DNA of 64,000 nt from contig NZ_JANHLK010000002.1 of NCBI RefSeq assembly GCF_028682635.1, positions 1 through 64,000 on the forward strand, written 5' to 3'. Source of the DNA: Pseudomonas putida (GTDB lineage Bacteria > Pseudomonadota > Gammaproteobacteria > Pseudomonadales > Pseudomonadaceae). The notes under the pieces were generated by a model, which was given only the letters and a program-made list of their open reading frames with translations, searched no databases and was not told where the DNA came from. Below are positions 55,093-64,000 of the stretch, piece after piece. A program made the translations under genes and the position numbers. How positions within the stretch are numbered: the first letter of the stretch is position 1; each line of letters starts with the position of its first letter.

Positions 55093-55750
55093 GCGGGTAC
55101 ACCGGCCATACTTCGTTGTCGCCGATGACAAAAATTCTGCAGTCGTCACCCCTTTCAACCTGATAGCCACCGGTGAACGCGCCGAAGGCCGGAAGCAGGC
55201 TGATTTCCTCGCCAAGCCTGAAACAGGCCAGCCGCAGGGTCTGCCGACCCCGACCGTGGAGCCGATAGACCGGATGCACGTGACCGGCAAGCACATGCCG
55301 ATGCGGATGCGGCTCGGGTTCGTGCTGCAAGGCGAATGGCCCCAGCAACAACGGCTCAGGCACCACGCGAATGTTCAACGAGGCCGGCGGATCCCCGGCG
55401 CGCTTGTCGTGGTTACCGCGAATCAGCGTCATGGCCAGCTCGGCGTTGCGTGCTCTCCAGTCAGCCAAGGCTTTCAGCGTGGCGCTCGCATGAGAGCCCG
55501 GACCGTGAAGAAAGTCCCCGAGGAAAATCAGCTGGCGGCAGGGCAGGGTGGCCAGTAGTCCATCGAGCACGGCGATATTGCGGTGGGTGGTGCCTTGGGG
55601 CACCGGTTGGCCAAGGCTGCGGTAAGCGGCGGCCTTGCCGAAATGCACGTCGGCGATCAACAGGGCTTGTTGCGCGGGCCAGTAGATCGCTTTTTCCGGC
55701 AGCAGCCAGAGCTCCTCGCCGGCCAGTTGCACAGGGTAGGGCGTACTCAT
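55085..55750 (-). CDS. pdeM: Ligase-associated metallophosphoesterase PdeM
   Basis: The 221-residue protein is a calcineurin-like phosphoesterase with metal motifs LLIADVHFGK, FLGDFLHG, RGNHDK and LAGHVHP. It belongs to the group found with an Lhr-type helicase, an ATP-dependent ligase and an MBL-fold exonuclease, proposed to act in DNA damage response. Start [14 protein letters not shown] at 55750 overlaps the helicase stop by one base. A longer frame to 56221 is not supported. Confidence 0.88.
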   Translation of the reverse strand: MSTPYPVQLAGEELWLLPEKAIYWPAQQALLIADVHFGKAAAYRSLGQPVPQGTTHRNIAVLDGLLATLPCRQLIFLGDFLHGPGSHASATLKALADWRARNAELAMTLIRGNHDKRAGDPPASLNIRVVPEPLLLGPFALQHEPEPHPHRHVLAGHVHPVYRLHGRGRQTLRLACFRLGEEISLLPAFGAFTGGYQVERGDDCRIFVIGDNEVWPVYPPL

Positions 55751-58236
55751 CAGGCTTTCCCTGTACTGGCGGTTTTCTCGAGGTCGCTGACCATGCGCCG
55801 GATGCGGTCGGCGAGTTTTTCTGAACTCATGCTCTCGCGCATGCGTTCCACCAGCAGTGGAAACCCAAGTGGCGTAGGACGTTTGACGTGATGCAGGTCG
55901 AGACTGAGTGAACTGATGTGCGTCAACGTCTGTTCCAGGCGATGAATATCCAGTTCCTCCCGTAGGACTTCTTCGCCGGCCTGGGCCAATAGCAGATTGC
56001 CTGCGTCGTACTGTTTGAACACTTCGAAGAACAACCCGCTCGAGGCTTGAACTTGCCGTGTGCTTTTCGGTGCGCCGGGGTAACCGGCGAACACCAGCCC
56101 GGCGATCCGGGCGATTTCTCGAAAGCGCCGCAAGGCCAGCTCTCCGGCATTCAGGCTGGCGACTACGTCCCCCAGCAAATGCTCTGGGCTCAACAACCCC
56201 GGGTTCAGTGCTTGTACCCAATCCACAGGGGTGGCGCTGAGCAGTTCCAGTCCATAGTCATTGACCGCGATGGAAAACGTCAGAGCCTGCTGCTGGCTGA
56301 CTCGCCACGCCAGCAAACTCGCCAGGCCCAGGTGCACTTGGCGGCCGGCGAAGGGATACAGGAAAAGGTGCCAGCCCTCACGGGACTTCAGCGCCTCGGC
56401 CAGCAACGATTGCGACGTCGGCAAGCCAGACCAGCGTTGCTGCACCTCCAGCAGTGGACGCAATGCCTGCATTTCCGGGCCGCTGAACTCGCCGCGCGCC
56501 GCCGCACTGAACCGCTCCACCACCGCTTGCGCCAGTTCATTGGAAAGGGGCATGCGCCCGCCATTCCAGCGCGGTACCGCGGCTTTTTTCACGGTGCTGC
56601 GCTTGACATAGGCGGTCATGTTTTCCACGCGCACCAACTCCAGCAGGCGACCGGCAAACAGAAAACCGTCACCCGGCTTGAGCCGCGCGATGAAGCCTTC
56701 TTCGACACTGCCCAGTTGCTTGCCACCGCCGCCCTTGCTCCAGAACTTCAATTGAATGCTCGCGTCGCTGACAATCGTGCCGATGCTCATGCGGTGGCGC
56801 CGGGCCAGTCGCGCATCGGGTACACGCCAGATGCCCTGATCATCCGGTTCAACCCGGCGGTAATCCGGGTAGGCTGTCAGGGAAAACCCGCCATGGCGTA
56901 CGAAAGCCAGGGCCCAGGTCCAGTCCGCCACGCTGAGATCGCGATAAGCCCAGGCTGTGCGGACCTCATCAAACAACTCATCGGGCACAAACCCACCGCC
57001 CAGGGCCATGCTGACCAGGTGCTGGACCAGCACATCCAGGGGTTTATGGGGGGAGTTTCGCGGTTCGATCCGGCGCTGCGCTACTGCATCCTGTGCCGCC
57101 GCGGCTTCGATCAGCTCCAGGCTGTGGGTCGGCACCAGGGTCACCCGTGAAATTCGCCCCGGCGCATGCCCCGAACGCCCCGCACGCTGCATCAGCCGCG
57201 CCACGCCTTTGGCCGAGCCAATTTGCAGCACCCGTTCCACCGGCAGGAAATCCACTCCCAGATCCAGGCTGGAGGTGCAGACCACCGCCTTGAGTTGACC
57301 TTCCTTGAGGGCGCGTTCCACCCAGTCGCGGGTTTCCCGGGACAACGAACTGTGATGCAGTGCGATCAGCCCGGCCCAGTCCGGCCGGGCTTCAAGCAAG
57401 GCCTGGTACCAGATTTCCGATTGCGCTCGCGTATTGGTGAAGACCAGGCTGCTGGCGCTTGCATCCAGTTGCGCGGCGACCTGCGGCAACATTTTCAGGC
57501 CGATATGTCCGGCCCATGGAAAGCGTTCGATCCCGGGCGGCAGCAGCGTGTCCACCTGCAGTTTCTTGGGCGTGCGGCCTTGAACGCTGATGCCGCCGCC
57601 CTGTGGGATCAATACCTGTTCGGCGTGGGACTGATTACCCAAGGTCGCGGATACGCCCCACACGATCAATTGCGGATGCCAGCGGCGCAGACGGGCGAGG
57701 GCCAGTTGCAGTTGCACGCCGCGTTTGTTGCCAAGCAATTCGTGCCATTCGTCGACCACCACCATGCGCAAGGTCGAGAGCGCTGTTTGGGCGTCGGCTC
57801 GGGCGAGCATCAAGGTCAGGCTTTCCGGGGTGGTAATCAGCGCGGTTGGCAGGCGTCGGCTCTGGCGCGCCCGTTCGCTGCTGCTGGTATCGCCCGTGCG
57901 CAGGCCGACACTCCAGGGAATCTGCGAATCCTGCAGCGGCGCCTCCAGTGCGCGGGCCGTGTCGGCGGCCAAGGCGCGCATGGGGGTTATCCACAATACG
58001 GTCAGGGGAGCGGCCACAGGTTTGCGTTTGCGAGGTGTTTCAAGCGCAGGCGAAGAGTGGGCGAAGCGATTGAGCGCGCCGAACCAGACCGCGTAGGTTT
58101 TGCCGGCGCCGGTGCTGGCGTGCAACGAACCGGACTGTCCTTGTTTTACTGCGGCCCATACCTGTTTCTGAAAGTCGAACGGCTTCCAGTCGCGCGCGGC
58201 AAACCAGCGTTTTGCGAAGTCGGTGGTGGTTCCCAT
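55750..58236 (-). CDS. Ligase-associated DEXH-box helicase (Lhr-like)
   Basis: The 828-residue helicase has Walker [12 protein letters not shown], a DEWH-type Walker B ([11 protein letters not shown]), and motif VI ([14 protein letters not shown]), with a long Lhr C-terminal part. It is the helicase member of the bacterial ligase-associated repair set. Its stop overlaps pdeM. The matching ligase lies 5 kb away (63265 onward) beyond an amino-acid transporter operon. Confidence 0.9.
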   Translation of the reverse strand: MGTTTDFAKRWFAARDWKPFDFQKQVWAAVKQGQSGSLHASTGAGKTYAVWFGALNRFAHSSPALETPRKRKPVAAPLTVLWITPMRALAADTARALEAPLQDSQIPWSVGLRTGDTSSSERARQSRRLPTALITTPESLTLMLARADAQTALSTLRMVVVDEWHELLGNKRGVQLQLALARLRRWHPQLIVWGVSATLGNQSHAEQVLIPQGGGISVQGRTPKKLQVDTLLPPGIERFPWAGHIGLKMLPQVAAQLDASASSLVFTNTRAQSEIWYQALLEARPDWAGLIALHHSSLSRETRDWVERALKEGQLKAVVCTSSLDLGVDFLPVERVLQIGSAKGVARLMQRAGRSGHAPGRISRVTLVPTHSLELIEAAAAQDAVAQRRIEPRNSPHKPLDVLVQHLVSMALGGGFVPDELFDEVRTAWAYRDLSVADWTWALAFVRHGGFSLTAYPDYRRVEPDDQGIWRVPDARLARRHRMSIGTIVSDASIQLKFWSKGGGGKQLGSVEEGFIARLKPGDGFLFAGRLLELVRVENMTAYVKRSTVKKAAVPRWNGGRMPLSNELAQAVVERFSAAARGEFSGPEMQALRPLLEVQQRWSGLPTSQSLLAEALKSREGWHLFLYPFAGRQVHLGLASLLAWRVSQQQALTFSIAVNDYGLELLSATPVDWVQALNPGLLSPEHLLGDVVASLNAGELALRRFREIARIAGLVFAGYPGAPKSTRQVQASSGLFFEVFKQYDAGNLLLAQAGEEVLREELDIHRLEQTLTHISSLSLDLHHVKRPTPLGFPLLVERMRESMSSEKLADRIRRMVSDLEKTASTGKA

Positions 58237-58424
58237 GCCGGCGGTGTGCGCTCTGAGAGTGTTCCTTCAGTGACCACGGCGCAGCGCGAAAGGTTTAATG
58301 ACTGAACGCGATTCAGAATTTCTCATATTCGGAAATAACTGTGTGTTTGGTTGAAACCTATTGGCCGATTGGCCGTGGTTTTATCGCAGCGCTGTTGTCC
58401 ATGAACATGAAAAGGAACATTCAG

Positions 58425-58805
58425 ATGAAGTCAGTTCGTACGGGGCATTTGCACGCCGATATGATCACGGAGGGTGGGAGGCATCTCGCGTTTCGAGCAG
58501 CGCCAATGCTCGAATACTACGAGTTGCCAGGCCTGCACTGCCTTGGGGCGAGCAATGGTAAGGACAAAACGTTTTACATCTATCTGCCGCAGGGTATCGA
58601 GAGTGGCGGATTTCCTCTGGGGCTGTGTGAGCGCTCGCCCATGATCATTCATGTGACGGGCGACTCGGAAACGGAGTTGTATCGAGGGTCGCTTGATTTG
58701 ATGGTAGGGGGCGACGCACAGTTTGCCGGAAGTTTCCGTGGCCTGGACGCCGAAGGTATCGAGGTGGAGAACGGCAGCTTCAGGCTCGAGCACGCCAGTG
58801 GCTGA
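58425..58805 (+). CDS. Hypothetical protein, no family recognised
   Basis: The 126-residue protein starts MKSVRTGHLHADMITEGG at 58425 after an AAAGGAA ribosome site. It is soluble, beta-rich in appearance, with two or three Cys and several His in the first half (GHLHAD, LHCLG). It stands alone on the plus strand between the helicase and the transporter operon, and ends in a shared bidirectional hairpin. Confidence 0.65.
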   Translation: MKSVRTGHLHADMITEGGRHLAFRAAPMLEYYELPGLHCLGASNGKDKTFYIYLPQGIESGGFPLGLCERSPMIIHVTGDSETELYRGSLDLMVGGDAQFAGSFRGLDAEGIEVENGSFRLEHASG

Positions 58806-58812
58806 GTTTCAA

Positions 58813-58842
58813 ATGAAAGGGAAGCCCGTGCTTCCCTTTCAT
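58813..58842. terminator. Perfect bidirectional hairpin
   Basis: ATGAAAGGGAAGC, loop CCGT, GCTTCCCTTTCAT: a perfect 13-bp stem between the convergent hypothetical gene and the transporter ATPase gene. No long T-run, but the arms are purine/pyrimidine rich. Confidence 0.75.
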
Positions 58843-58851
58843 CGGCGACCG

Positions 58852-59616
58852 TTACTTCAGGTTGCCGCTGAGGAACTGCTTCAGGCGTTCGCTCTTCGGG
58901 TTGCCCAGCACGTCCTCCGGCGCGCCTTCTTCCTCCACCAGGCCCTGGTGCAGGAACAGCACCTGGCTCGACACTTTGCGCGCGAAGCTCATTTCGTGGG
59001 TGACCATGATCATGGTCCGGCCTTCTTCGGCCAGGCCCTGGATCACCTTGAGCACTTCGCCCACCAGTTCCGGGTCCAGCGCCGAGGTCGGTTCATCGAA
59101 CAGCATCACTTCCGGCTCCATCGCCAACGCGCGGGCAATCGCCACCCGTTGTTGCTGGCCGCCGGAGAGGAACGCCGGGTACTGATCCGCTACGCGCGCC
59201 GCCAGCCCGACCTTGTCGAGGTAACGCCGGGCACGGTCTTCGGCTTCCTGCTTGCTGCAGCCCAGCACCCGGCGCGGGGCCATGGTGATGTTTTCCAGCA
59301 CCGTCATGTGGCTCCACAGGTTGAAATGCTGGAACACCATGGCCAGGCGGGTGCGGATCCGTTGCAGTTCATCGGCATCGGCCACGTGCATGCCGTGGCG
59401 ATCCTTGATCATGCGGATGGCCTGGCCGTCGAGGCTCATGGCGCCGTCGTTGGGTTGTTCGAGGAAGTTGATGCAGCGCAGGAAGGTACTTTTCCCGGAG
59501 CCGCTGGCACCGATCAGGCTGATGACGTCACCCGTGTTGGCCTTGAGCGAAACGCCCTTGAGCACCTCATGATCGCCATAGCTTTTATGCAGGCCTTCAA
59601 TGGTCAGTTTGTACAT
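58852..59616 (-). CDS. Basic amino-acid ABC transporter, ATP-binding protein (HisP/AotP-like)
   Basis: The 254-residue ATPase has Walker [10 protein letters not shown] (residues 36-44), signature [15 protein letters not shown], Walker [15 protein letters not shown] and the switch His in VTHEMSFA. It is last in a five-gene minus-strand operon (binding protein, two permeases, aspartoacylase-like enzyme, ATPase). Homologues take up histidine, lysine, arginine or ornithine. No argR follows, unlike P. aeruginosa aotJQMOP-argR. Confidence 0.88.
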   Translation of the reverse strand: MYKLTIEGLHKSYGDHEVLKGVSLKANTGDVISLIGASGSGKSTFLRCINFLEQPNDGAMSLDGQAIRMIKDRHGMHVADADELQRIRTRLAMVFQHFNLWSHMTVLENITMAPRRVLGCSKQEAEDRARRYLDKVGLAARVADQYPAFLSGGQQQRVAIARALAMEPEVMLFDEPTSALDPELVGEVLKVIQGLAEEGRTMIMVTHEMSFARKVSSQVLFLHQGLVEEEGAPEDVLGNPKSERLKQFLSGNLK

Positions 59617-59629
59617 GGAGCATGCATCC

Positions 59630-60748
59630 TCAAGGCGAAAGTAGGTAGCCGCTGCGATAGGCTTCGGCGCCCGCGACGTGGGCGATCACCATGCCGGCCG
59701 TGGCCATGCGGCGCAGCGAACGGGCGTACATCAAGCCGGCGGCGGTGCAATGGACAGGCGTGACGCGGTCGCTGATCGGGTCAATGATTTCGGCGATCAG
59801 TTGCCCGGCTTCGAGGTATTGCCCCGGCAGGGCACTGAACACCAGCAAGCCGCCGACCGGGGTCGCCACAGGTTCTACCCCGGCCAGGGGAGTTGCCGGG
59901 TAGGGCAGGTCGGGCAATGGCGCCGGTTCTCCGGCAATCGCGCCAAATTGAATCAGGTAATCGATCAGCGCCTGGCTGTCGAGGCTGGCCATTGGGTGAC
60001 TGACGTCGCCCTGGCCGCGCAGTTCGACGGTGACCGAAAAACTGCCATGGGGAATGTCGAAGTGTTCGCCGAAGCGCTCTTTCAGCTGCCACCAGAGCAG
60101 GGTGAAGCATTCATCGAACGACTGGCCGCCGGAATCGGTCGCCAGAAGACTGGCCTGCGCACCAATGTAGCGGGCCAGCGGCTCGACCTGCGGCCAGGCC
60201 TCGGGCGTGGTGTACAGGTGGGCGACAGCCTCGAAATCGCAATGCAGGTCCAACACCATGTCGGCGTCGCAGGCCAGCCGTTGCAGGGTCAGGCGCTGGG
60301 ATTGCAATTGGGTGCTGGCGGTTTGGCGCGCCAAGGCATGGCGCAGGCTGTCGCGGATCAGTTCGAGGTTGCGCTGCGGATCGTCGCCGAGTTGGCCCTC
60401 GATGGCGTTGCCGACCTCTTCGCTCAAATCAACGAACCAGCGGTTGAAGTTCTGCCCGCTTTCGAGCTCATAGCGGCCCAGCGGTACATCCATCAGCACC
60501 TGTTCCAGGCCGGCCGGGTTGGCCACGGGTACCAGGACGATTTCGCTGCGCAGCCGGCCGGCGGCTTCCAGCTCCGCCAGGCGTTGCTTGAGGTGCCAGG
60601 CCACCAGCATGCCGGGCATTTCATCGGCATGCAGGGACGACTGGATGTAGATCTTGCCCTTGGCCGGTTGTGGGCCGAAGTGAAAACTGTGGATCTGTCG
60701 TGCGGTCCCCGGCAAGGGGGCCAGCAGGTCGTGTATCTGGTGGCGCAT
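59630..60748 (-). CDS. Succinylglutamate desuccinylase/aspartoacylase-family protein (AotO-like)
   Basis: The 372-residue zinc carboxypeptidase-like protein has the metal motif [11 protein letters not shown] (His and Glu), and [13 protein letters not shown] in the centre, probably the third ligand. In P. aeruginosa the same gene (AotO) lies in the arginine/ornithine uptake operon with unknown function. The position between permease and ATPase genes suggests it acts on a derivative of the imported amino acid; this is inference. Confidence 0.85.
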   Translation of the reverse strand: MRHQIHDLLAPLPGTARQIHSFHFGPQPAKGKIYIQSSLHADEMPGMLVAWHLKQRLAELEAAGRLRSEIVLVPVANPAGLEQVLMDVPLGRYELESGQNFNRWFVDLSEEVGNAIEGQLGDDPQRNLELIRDSLRHALARQTASTQLQSQRLTLQRLACDADMVLDLHCDFEAVAHLYTTPEAWPQVEPLARYIGAQASLLATDSGGQSFDECFTLLWWQLKERFGEHFDIPHGSFSVTVELRGQGDVSHPMASLDSQALIDYLIQFGAIAGEPAPLPDLPYPATPLAGVEPVATPVGGLLVFSALPGQYLEAGQLIAEIIDPISDRVTPVHCTAAGLMYARSLRRMATAGMVIAHVAGAEAYRSGYLLSP

Positions 60749-60772
60749 TTTTCTTGTATCCCGAAGCGGGTC

Positions 60773-61483
60773 CTAGTGGGTCGGCCCGAGGAAGGCCAGC
60801 CAGCGGCGTTCGGCGAGGCGGAACAGGCCGACCAGCGCAAAGGTGACGGTCAGGTAGATCAGCGCGGCGATGCCAAACGACTGGAAGGTCAGGAAGGTCG
60901 CCGAGTTGGCGTCCCGCGCGACTTTCAGGATGTCCGGGATGGTCGCGGTGAACGCCACGGTGGTCGAGTGCAGCATCAGGATCACTTCGTTGCTGTAGTA
61001 CGGCAACGAGCGACGCAGCGCCGAAGGCATGATCACGTAGGCATACAGCTTCCAGCCTGTCAGGCCGTAGGCCTTGGCCGCTTCGACTTCACCATGGGCC
61101 ATGCTGCGGATCGCCCCGGCGAAAATCTCCGTGGTGTAGGCGCAGGTGTTCAGGGCAAACGCCAGGATGGTGCAGTTCATCGCATCGCGGAAGAAACTGT
61201 CGAGCACCGGTTGCGCGCGCACGGCGGCCAGGCTGTAGATCCCGGTGTAGCAGATCAGCAACTGGATATACAAAGGCGTGCCGCGGAACAGGTAGGTGTA
61301 GAACTGCACCGGCCAGCGGATGTAGGCGTGCGGTGAGACCCGGGCGATCGACAGCGGAATCGAGACGATGAAGCCGATGAAGATCGACGCACTGAGTAAC
61401 CACAGGGTCATGGCCAGGCCAGTGATGTTCTGGCCGTCGGTGTAGAGGAAGGCTTTCCAGTATTCCTGCAGGAGTTCGATCAT
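60773..61483 (-). CDS. Amino-acid ABC transporter permease (HisM/AotM-like)
   Basis: The 236-residue inner-membrane protein has about five transmembrane segments and the EAA loop (GEVEAAKAYGLTGWKLYAYVIMP) that docks to the ATPase. It overlaps the upstream permease by four bases (ATGA). Confidence 0.9.
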   Translation of the reverse strand: MIELLQEYWKAFLYTDGQNITGLAMTLWLLSASIFIGFIVSIPLSIARVSPHAYIRWPVQFYTYLFRGTPLYIQLLICYTGIYSLAAVRAQPVLDSFFRDAMNCTILAFALNTCAYTTEIFAGAIRSMAHGEVEAAKAYGLTGWKLYAYVIMPSALRRSLPYYSNEVILMLHSTTVAFTATIPDILKVARDANSATFLTFQSFGIAALIYLTVTFALVGLFRLAERRWLAFLGPTH

Positions 61484-62208
61484 CGTACGGCCTCCCGGGT
61501 ACCGGCGGCGTAGCGACGTTCGAGCCAGCGCAGAATGAAGTTGGAGGCGCTGGTGATCATCAGGTAGATCAGGGCGGCGAGTACCAGGAAGTAGAACAGT
61601 TGATAGCTGCTTTTACCCGCATCCTGGGCAGCCTTGACCAGGTCGGCGAGGCCGATGATCGACACCAGTGCAGTGGCCTTGAGCATCACCATCCAGTTGT
61701 TGCCGATACCCGGCAGGGCATAGCGCATCATTTGCGGGAACACCACGATGCGAAAACGCTGGCCGCGCTTGAGCCCGTAGGCAGTGGCCGCTTCGACCTG
61801 GCCGCGAGGCACGGCGAGGATGGCACCGCGGAAGGTTTCGGTGAAGTACGCGCCGTAAATGAAGCCCAGGGTCAAAACGCCTGCGCTGAACGGGTTGATC
61901 TCGATGTATTCCCATTCCATGTAGTCGGTGAGCGACGTCAGCCAGGTTTGCAGGCTGTAGAAGATCAGCAGCATCAGCACCAGGTCCGGCACTCCGCGAA
62001 TCAGTGTGGTGTAGCACTGGGCAAGCAGGCGCAGCAATTTGACTTTTGACAGCTTGGCACTGGCGCCGAGCAGGCCGAGCAATACGGCCACCAGCAGCGA
62101 CATCGCCGATAACTTGATGGTCATCCAGGTGCCTTCCATCAGCAGCGGGCCAAAGCCCTTGAGGCTGAAGGCGGAGAGCCCCAGGTTTTGTAAGAGGTTT
62201 TCGAACAT
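61480..62208 (-). CDS. Amino-acid ABC transporter permease (HisQ/AotQ-like)
   Basis: The 242-residue permease has about five transmembrane segments and the EAA loop (GQVEAATAYGLKRGQRFRIVVFP). It starts 56 bases after the binding-protein stop, with a hairpin between that may lower expression of membrane parts relative to the binding protein. Confidence 0.9.
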   Translation of the reverse strand: MFENLLQNLGLSAFSLKGFGPLLMEGTWMTIKLSAMSLLVAVLLGLLGASAKLSKVKLLRLLAQCYTTLIRGVPDLVLMLLIFYSLQTWLTSLTDYMEWEYIEINPFSAGVLTLGFIYGAYFTETFRGAILAVPRGQVEAATAYGLKRGQRFRIVVFPQMMRYALPGIGNNWMVMLKATALVSIIGLADLVKAAQDAGKSSYQLFYFLVLAALIYLMITSASNFILRWLERRYAAGTREAVR

Positions 62209-62230
62209 AAATCAGCAACCTGATCGGATG

Positions 62231-62258
62231 AAAAAAGCGCCCATCGCGAGATGGGCGC
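62231..62258 (-). terminator. Intra-operon hairpin after the binding-protein gene
   Basis: GGCGCCCAT, loop, ATGGGCGC then six T residues on the minus strand. It may be a partial terminator, letting the binding protein be made in excess over the membrane subunits. Confidence 0.8.
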
Positions 62259-62264
62259 CGGGCA

Positions 62265-63047
62265 TTACTTGCCGCTGTACAGGTTCAGATCGCCAAAGTG
62301 TTTCTTCTGAATGGTGGCGTAGGTGCCATCATCGTGTAACGCTTTGATACCTTTATCCAAAAGGGCTTTCAGCTCGGTGTTACCTTTCTTAATACCGATT
62401 GCAGTCTTGGCTGGCAGCAGTTCGCTGTCGACTGGCTTGCTGATTTCGTAGCCTTCGCCTTTTGGCGACTTCAGGAAGCCGAGTTCAGCTTGCAGCATGT
62501 CCTGGATCGCGGCATCGAGACGACCGGAAGTCAGGTCGGAATACACCTGGTCCTGGTTCTGATAAGCCTGGGTTTTCACCCCTGCCTTGTCCAGCACGGC
62601 CTTGGCGTAGGCTTCCTGGATGGTGCCTTGTTCGTAGCCGACGGTCTTGCCTTTCAGCGAAGCGACGTCTTCGGTCAGGCCAGAACCTTTCTTGAACACG
62701 TAGGCGGTCGGACCGGAGAACAGCTCGTTGGAGAAGTCGATGACTTTTTCGCGGGCTGGGGTGACGGTCATCGAAGAGATCACGCCGTCGAATTTATTGG
62801 CCTTGAGGCCAGGAATCATGCCGTCGAAATCGCTTTCGACCCATTTGCACTTGACCTTCAGCTCGGCGCAGATCGCGTTCCCCAGGTCGATGTCGAAACC
62901 TACCAGGTTGCCGTCGGCCGCTTTCGACTCGAACGGTGCATAGGAAGGGTCAACACCAAAACGCAATTCCTTGTATTCCTTTGCCAGCGCGGAACCGGCT
63001 GCCACGCACAACGCCAGTGCAGAAAGGGTCAGCAATGCTTTTTTCAT
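62265..63047 (-). CDS. Periplasmic basic amino-acid-binding protein (HisJ-like)
   Basis: The 260-residue protein has a signal peptide (MKKALLTLSALALCVAAGSALA) and the family start LRFGVDPSYAPFESKAADG, VGFDIDLGNAICAELKVKCKWVE with a conserved disulphide pair (Cys in NAICAE and KCKW). It is closer to HisJ than to AotJ in the binding-site segments. Ligand: histidine, lysine, arginine or ornithine. First gene of the operon. Confidence 0.9.
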   Translation of the reverse strand: MKKALLTLSALALCVAAGSALAKEYKELRFGVDPSYAPFESKAADGNLVGFDIDLGNAICAELKVKCKWVESDFDGMIPGLKANKFDGVISSMTVTPAREKVIDFSNELFSGPTAYVFKKGSGLTEDVASLKGKTVGYEQGTIQEAYAKAVLDKAGVKTQAYQNQDQVYSDLTSGRLDAAIQDMLQAELGFLKSPKGEGYEISKPVDSELLPAKTAIGIKKGNTELKALLDKGIKALHDDGTYATIQKKHFGDLNLYSGK

Positions 63048-63264
63048 TATTCAATCCCTAAGAACCAATATGAGCGCTTGTGGCGCAGAATTATTGTTAC
63101 TGGTAAGCGTAAGCCCTGATGAAAGTAGCAATTTCCGAACCATAGTGCCGAACAAGCGTTTAAAAGGTTTTCGGGAAATTGCAGGAGGCGATTAGTGCAC
63201 GAAATTGGGCGTGATGAAAAGCCCGCACTTTTTTGGTTCTGCGCGGTGCTCGCAAAGATTGGGT

Positions 63265-64000
63265 TCAGCCGAGCAAATCCTGCAATGTACCCAGGTGATC
63301 AGCTTCTTCGACCGACTTGTCCTGGCGCCAGCGCAGCATCCGTGGAAACCGCACGGCAATCCCGCTTTTGTGGCGTTTGGACAAGGCAATACCCTCGAAA
63401 CCCAGTTCAAACACCAGGCTCGGCTTGACGCTGATCACCGGGCCGAATTTTTCCACCGTGGTTCTGCGCACGATGCTGTCGACCTGGCGCATCTGCTCAT
63501 CGGTCAACCCCGAATAGGCCTTGGCGAACGGCACCAGCGCGCGCTCGCTGGCGTCCGGTGGCGCGTCCCAGACGGCGAAGGTGTAATCGCTGTAGAGACT
63601 GGCCCGGCGGCCATGACCGCGCTGCGCATAAATCAGCACTGCGTCGACACTGAAGGGGTCGACTTTCCATTTCCACCAGACCCCCATGTCCTTGGTGCGA
63701 CCGACGCCGTAGAGGGCGTCCCGAGCCTTGAGCATCATGCCTTCGACCCCGAGCTTGCGCGATGCTTCCCGCTGCCGGGCCAGGTCGAACCAGTCTTCAC
63801 CGGTCAACAGCGGCGAGGCGAGCAGCAGTGGATTGTTGGCCTGGGCGATCACCTGCTCCAGCTGACTGCGCCGTCGGCTTTGCGGTTGGTTGCGCCAGTC
63901 CGCGCCTTCCCATTCCAGCAAGTCGTAGGCGAGGATGACCACCGGCACGTCATTGAGAATCTTGCGGGTGAGGTTCTTACGGCCGATCCGCTGCTGCAAC
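63265..64000 (-). CDS. ATP-dependent DNA ligase, partial (C-terminal part; 5' end outside window)
   Basis: At least 244 residues of the C-terminal part are visible. EGMMLKARDALYGVGRTKDM holds nucleotidyltransferase motif IV, and WWKWKVD motif V; an OB-fold domain follows (SLVFELGFEGI, GIAVRFPRMLRWRQDK). This is the single-protein bacterial ligase type that accompanies pdeM and the Lhr-like helicase. The gene continues upstream beyond the window edge, so the catalytic lysine is not seen. Confidence 0.9.
   Translation of the reverse strand, partial: LQQRIGRKNLTRKILNDVPVVILAYDLLEWEGADWRNQPQSRRRSQLEQVIAQANNPLLLASPLLTGEDWFDLARQREASRKLGVEGMMLKARDALYGVGRTKDMGVWWKWKVDPFSVDAVLIYAQRGHGRRASLYSDYTFAVWDAPPDASERALVPFAKAYSGLTDEQMRQVDSIVRRTTVEKFGPVISVKPSLVFELGFEGIALSKRHKSGIAVRFPRMLRWRQDKSVEEADHLGTLQDLLG

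Noticed and set aside
55751..56221. N-terminal extension of pdeM
   Set aside because: The extension overlaps the helicase gene in another frame, and the family start MSTPYPVQL at 55750 fits.

Overview
This is a GC-rich segment of a Pseudomonas chromosome, most likely from the P. fluorescens group. The evidence is protein-level similarity throughout, gene order that matches the known Pseudomonas backbone (tilS-pyrG-kdsA-eno-ftsB-ispD, then ispF-truD-surE-pcm-nlpD-rpoS-rsmZ-fdxA-mutS, then cinA-recA-recX), and many REP-type intergenic palindromes of the kind that litter fluorescens-group genomes. No rRNA operon, CRISPR array, intact prophage or intact insertion sequence was found.

Region by region. 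1-6.8 kb: nucleotide, LPS and isoprenoid housekeeping genes. 6.8-9.9 kb: glutathione-dependent formaldehyde detoxification (gfnR, frmA, fghA). 9.9-15.5 kb: ispF, truD, surE, pcm, nlpD, rpoS, then the RsmA-titrating small RNA rsmZ with its GacA box. 15.5-18.6 kb: fdxA and mutS on the minus strand. 18.6-25.3 kb: an accessory patch between mutS and cinA, a site that in related strains holds tailocin or prophage genes. Here it carries a PLD-family lipoprotein, a DUF5329 protein, fosA next to a decayed IS1182-family transposase, a GFA-fold protein, a remnant of a polymorphic toxin with a possible immunity gene, and one orphan GH19 endolysin. 25.3-39 kb: cinA-recA-recX with an SOS box, a LOG protein, tapT, erdR, dgkA, finR/fpr, trmO, rhlG, a pseudouridine synthase and rimO. 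39-54 kb: kup, the acvB-mprF aminoacyl-phospholipid pair, two tandem initiator tRNA genes, SOS-controlled dinB, proS, ampG, an alkyltransferase-like protein, a DUF481 protein and a cold-shock protein. 54-64 kb: dcd, then the ligase-associated DNA repair genes (pdeM, helicase, ligase). The ligase is separated from the other two by a five-gene basic-amino-acid ABC uptake operon and one unknown gene.

Functional themes: stress and post-transcriptional control (rpoS, rsmZ, pcm, surE), genome maintenance (mutS, recA, recX, dinB, atl, pdeM/helicase/ligase), and envelope modification (mprF/acvB, nlpD, ampG, kdsA, dgkA).

No clearly new large system is visible. The best leads are the mutS-cinA patch (toxin remnant, fosA-IS element, poly-T frameshifted small ORF), a terminator-like hairpin abutting the ispF start codon, a three-hairpin leader before the LOG gene, and the split ligase cluster. 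Family names come from remembered sequence similarity and visible motifs; no database search was run.
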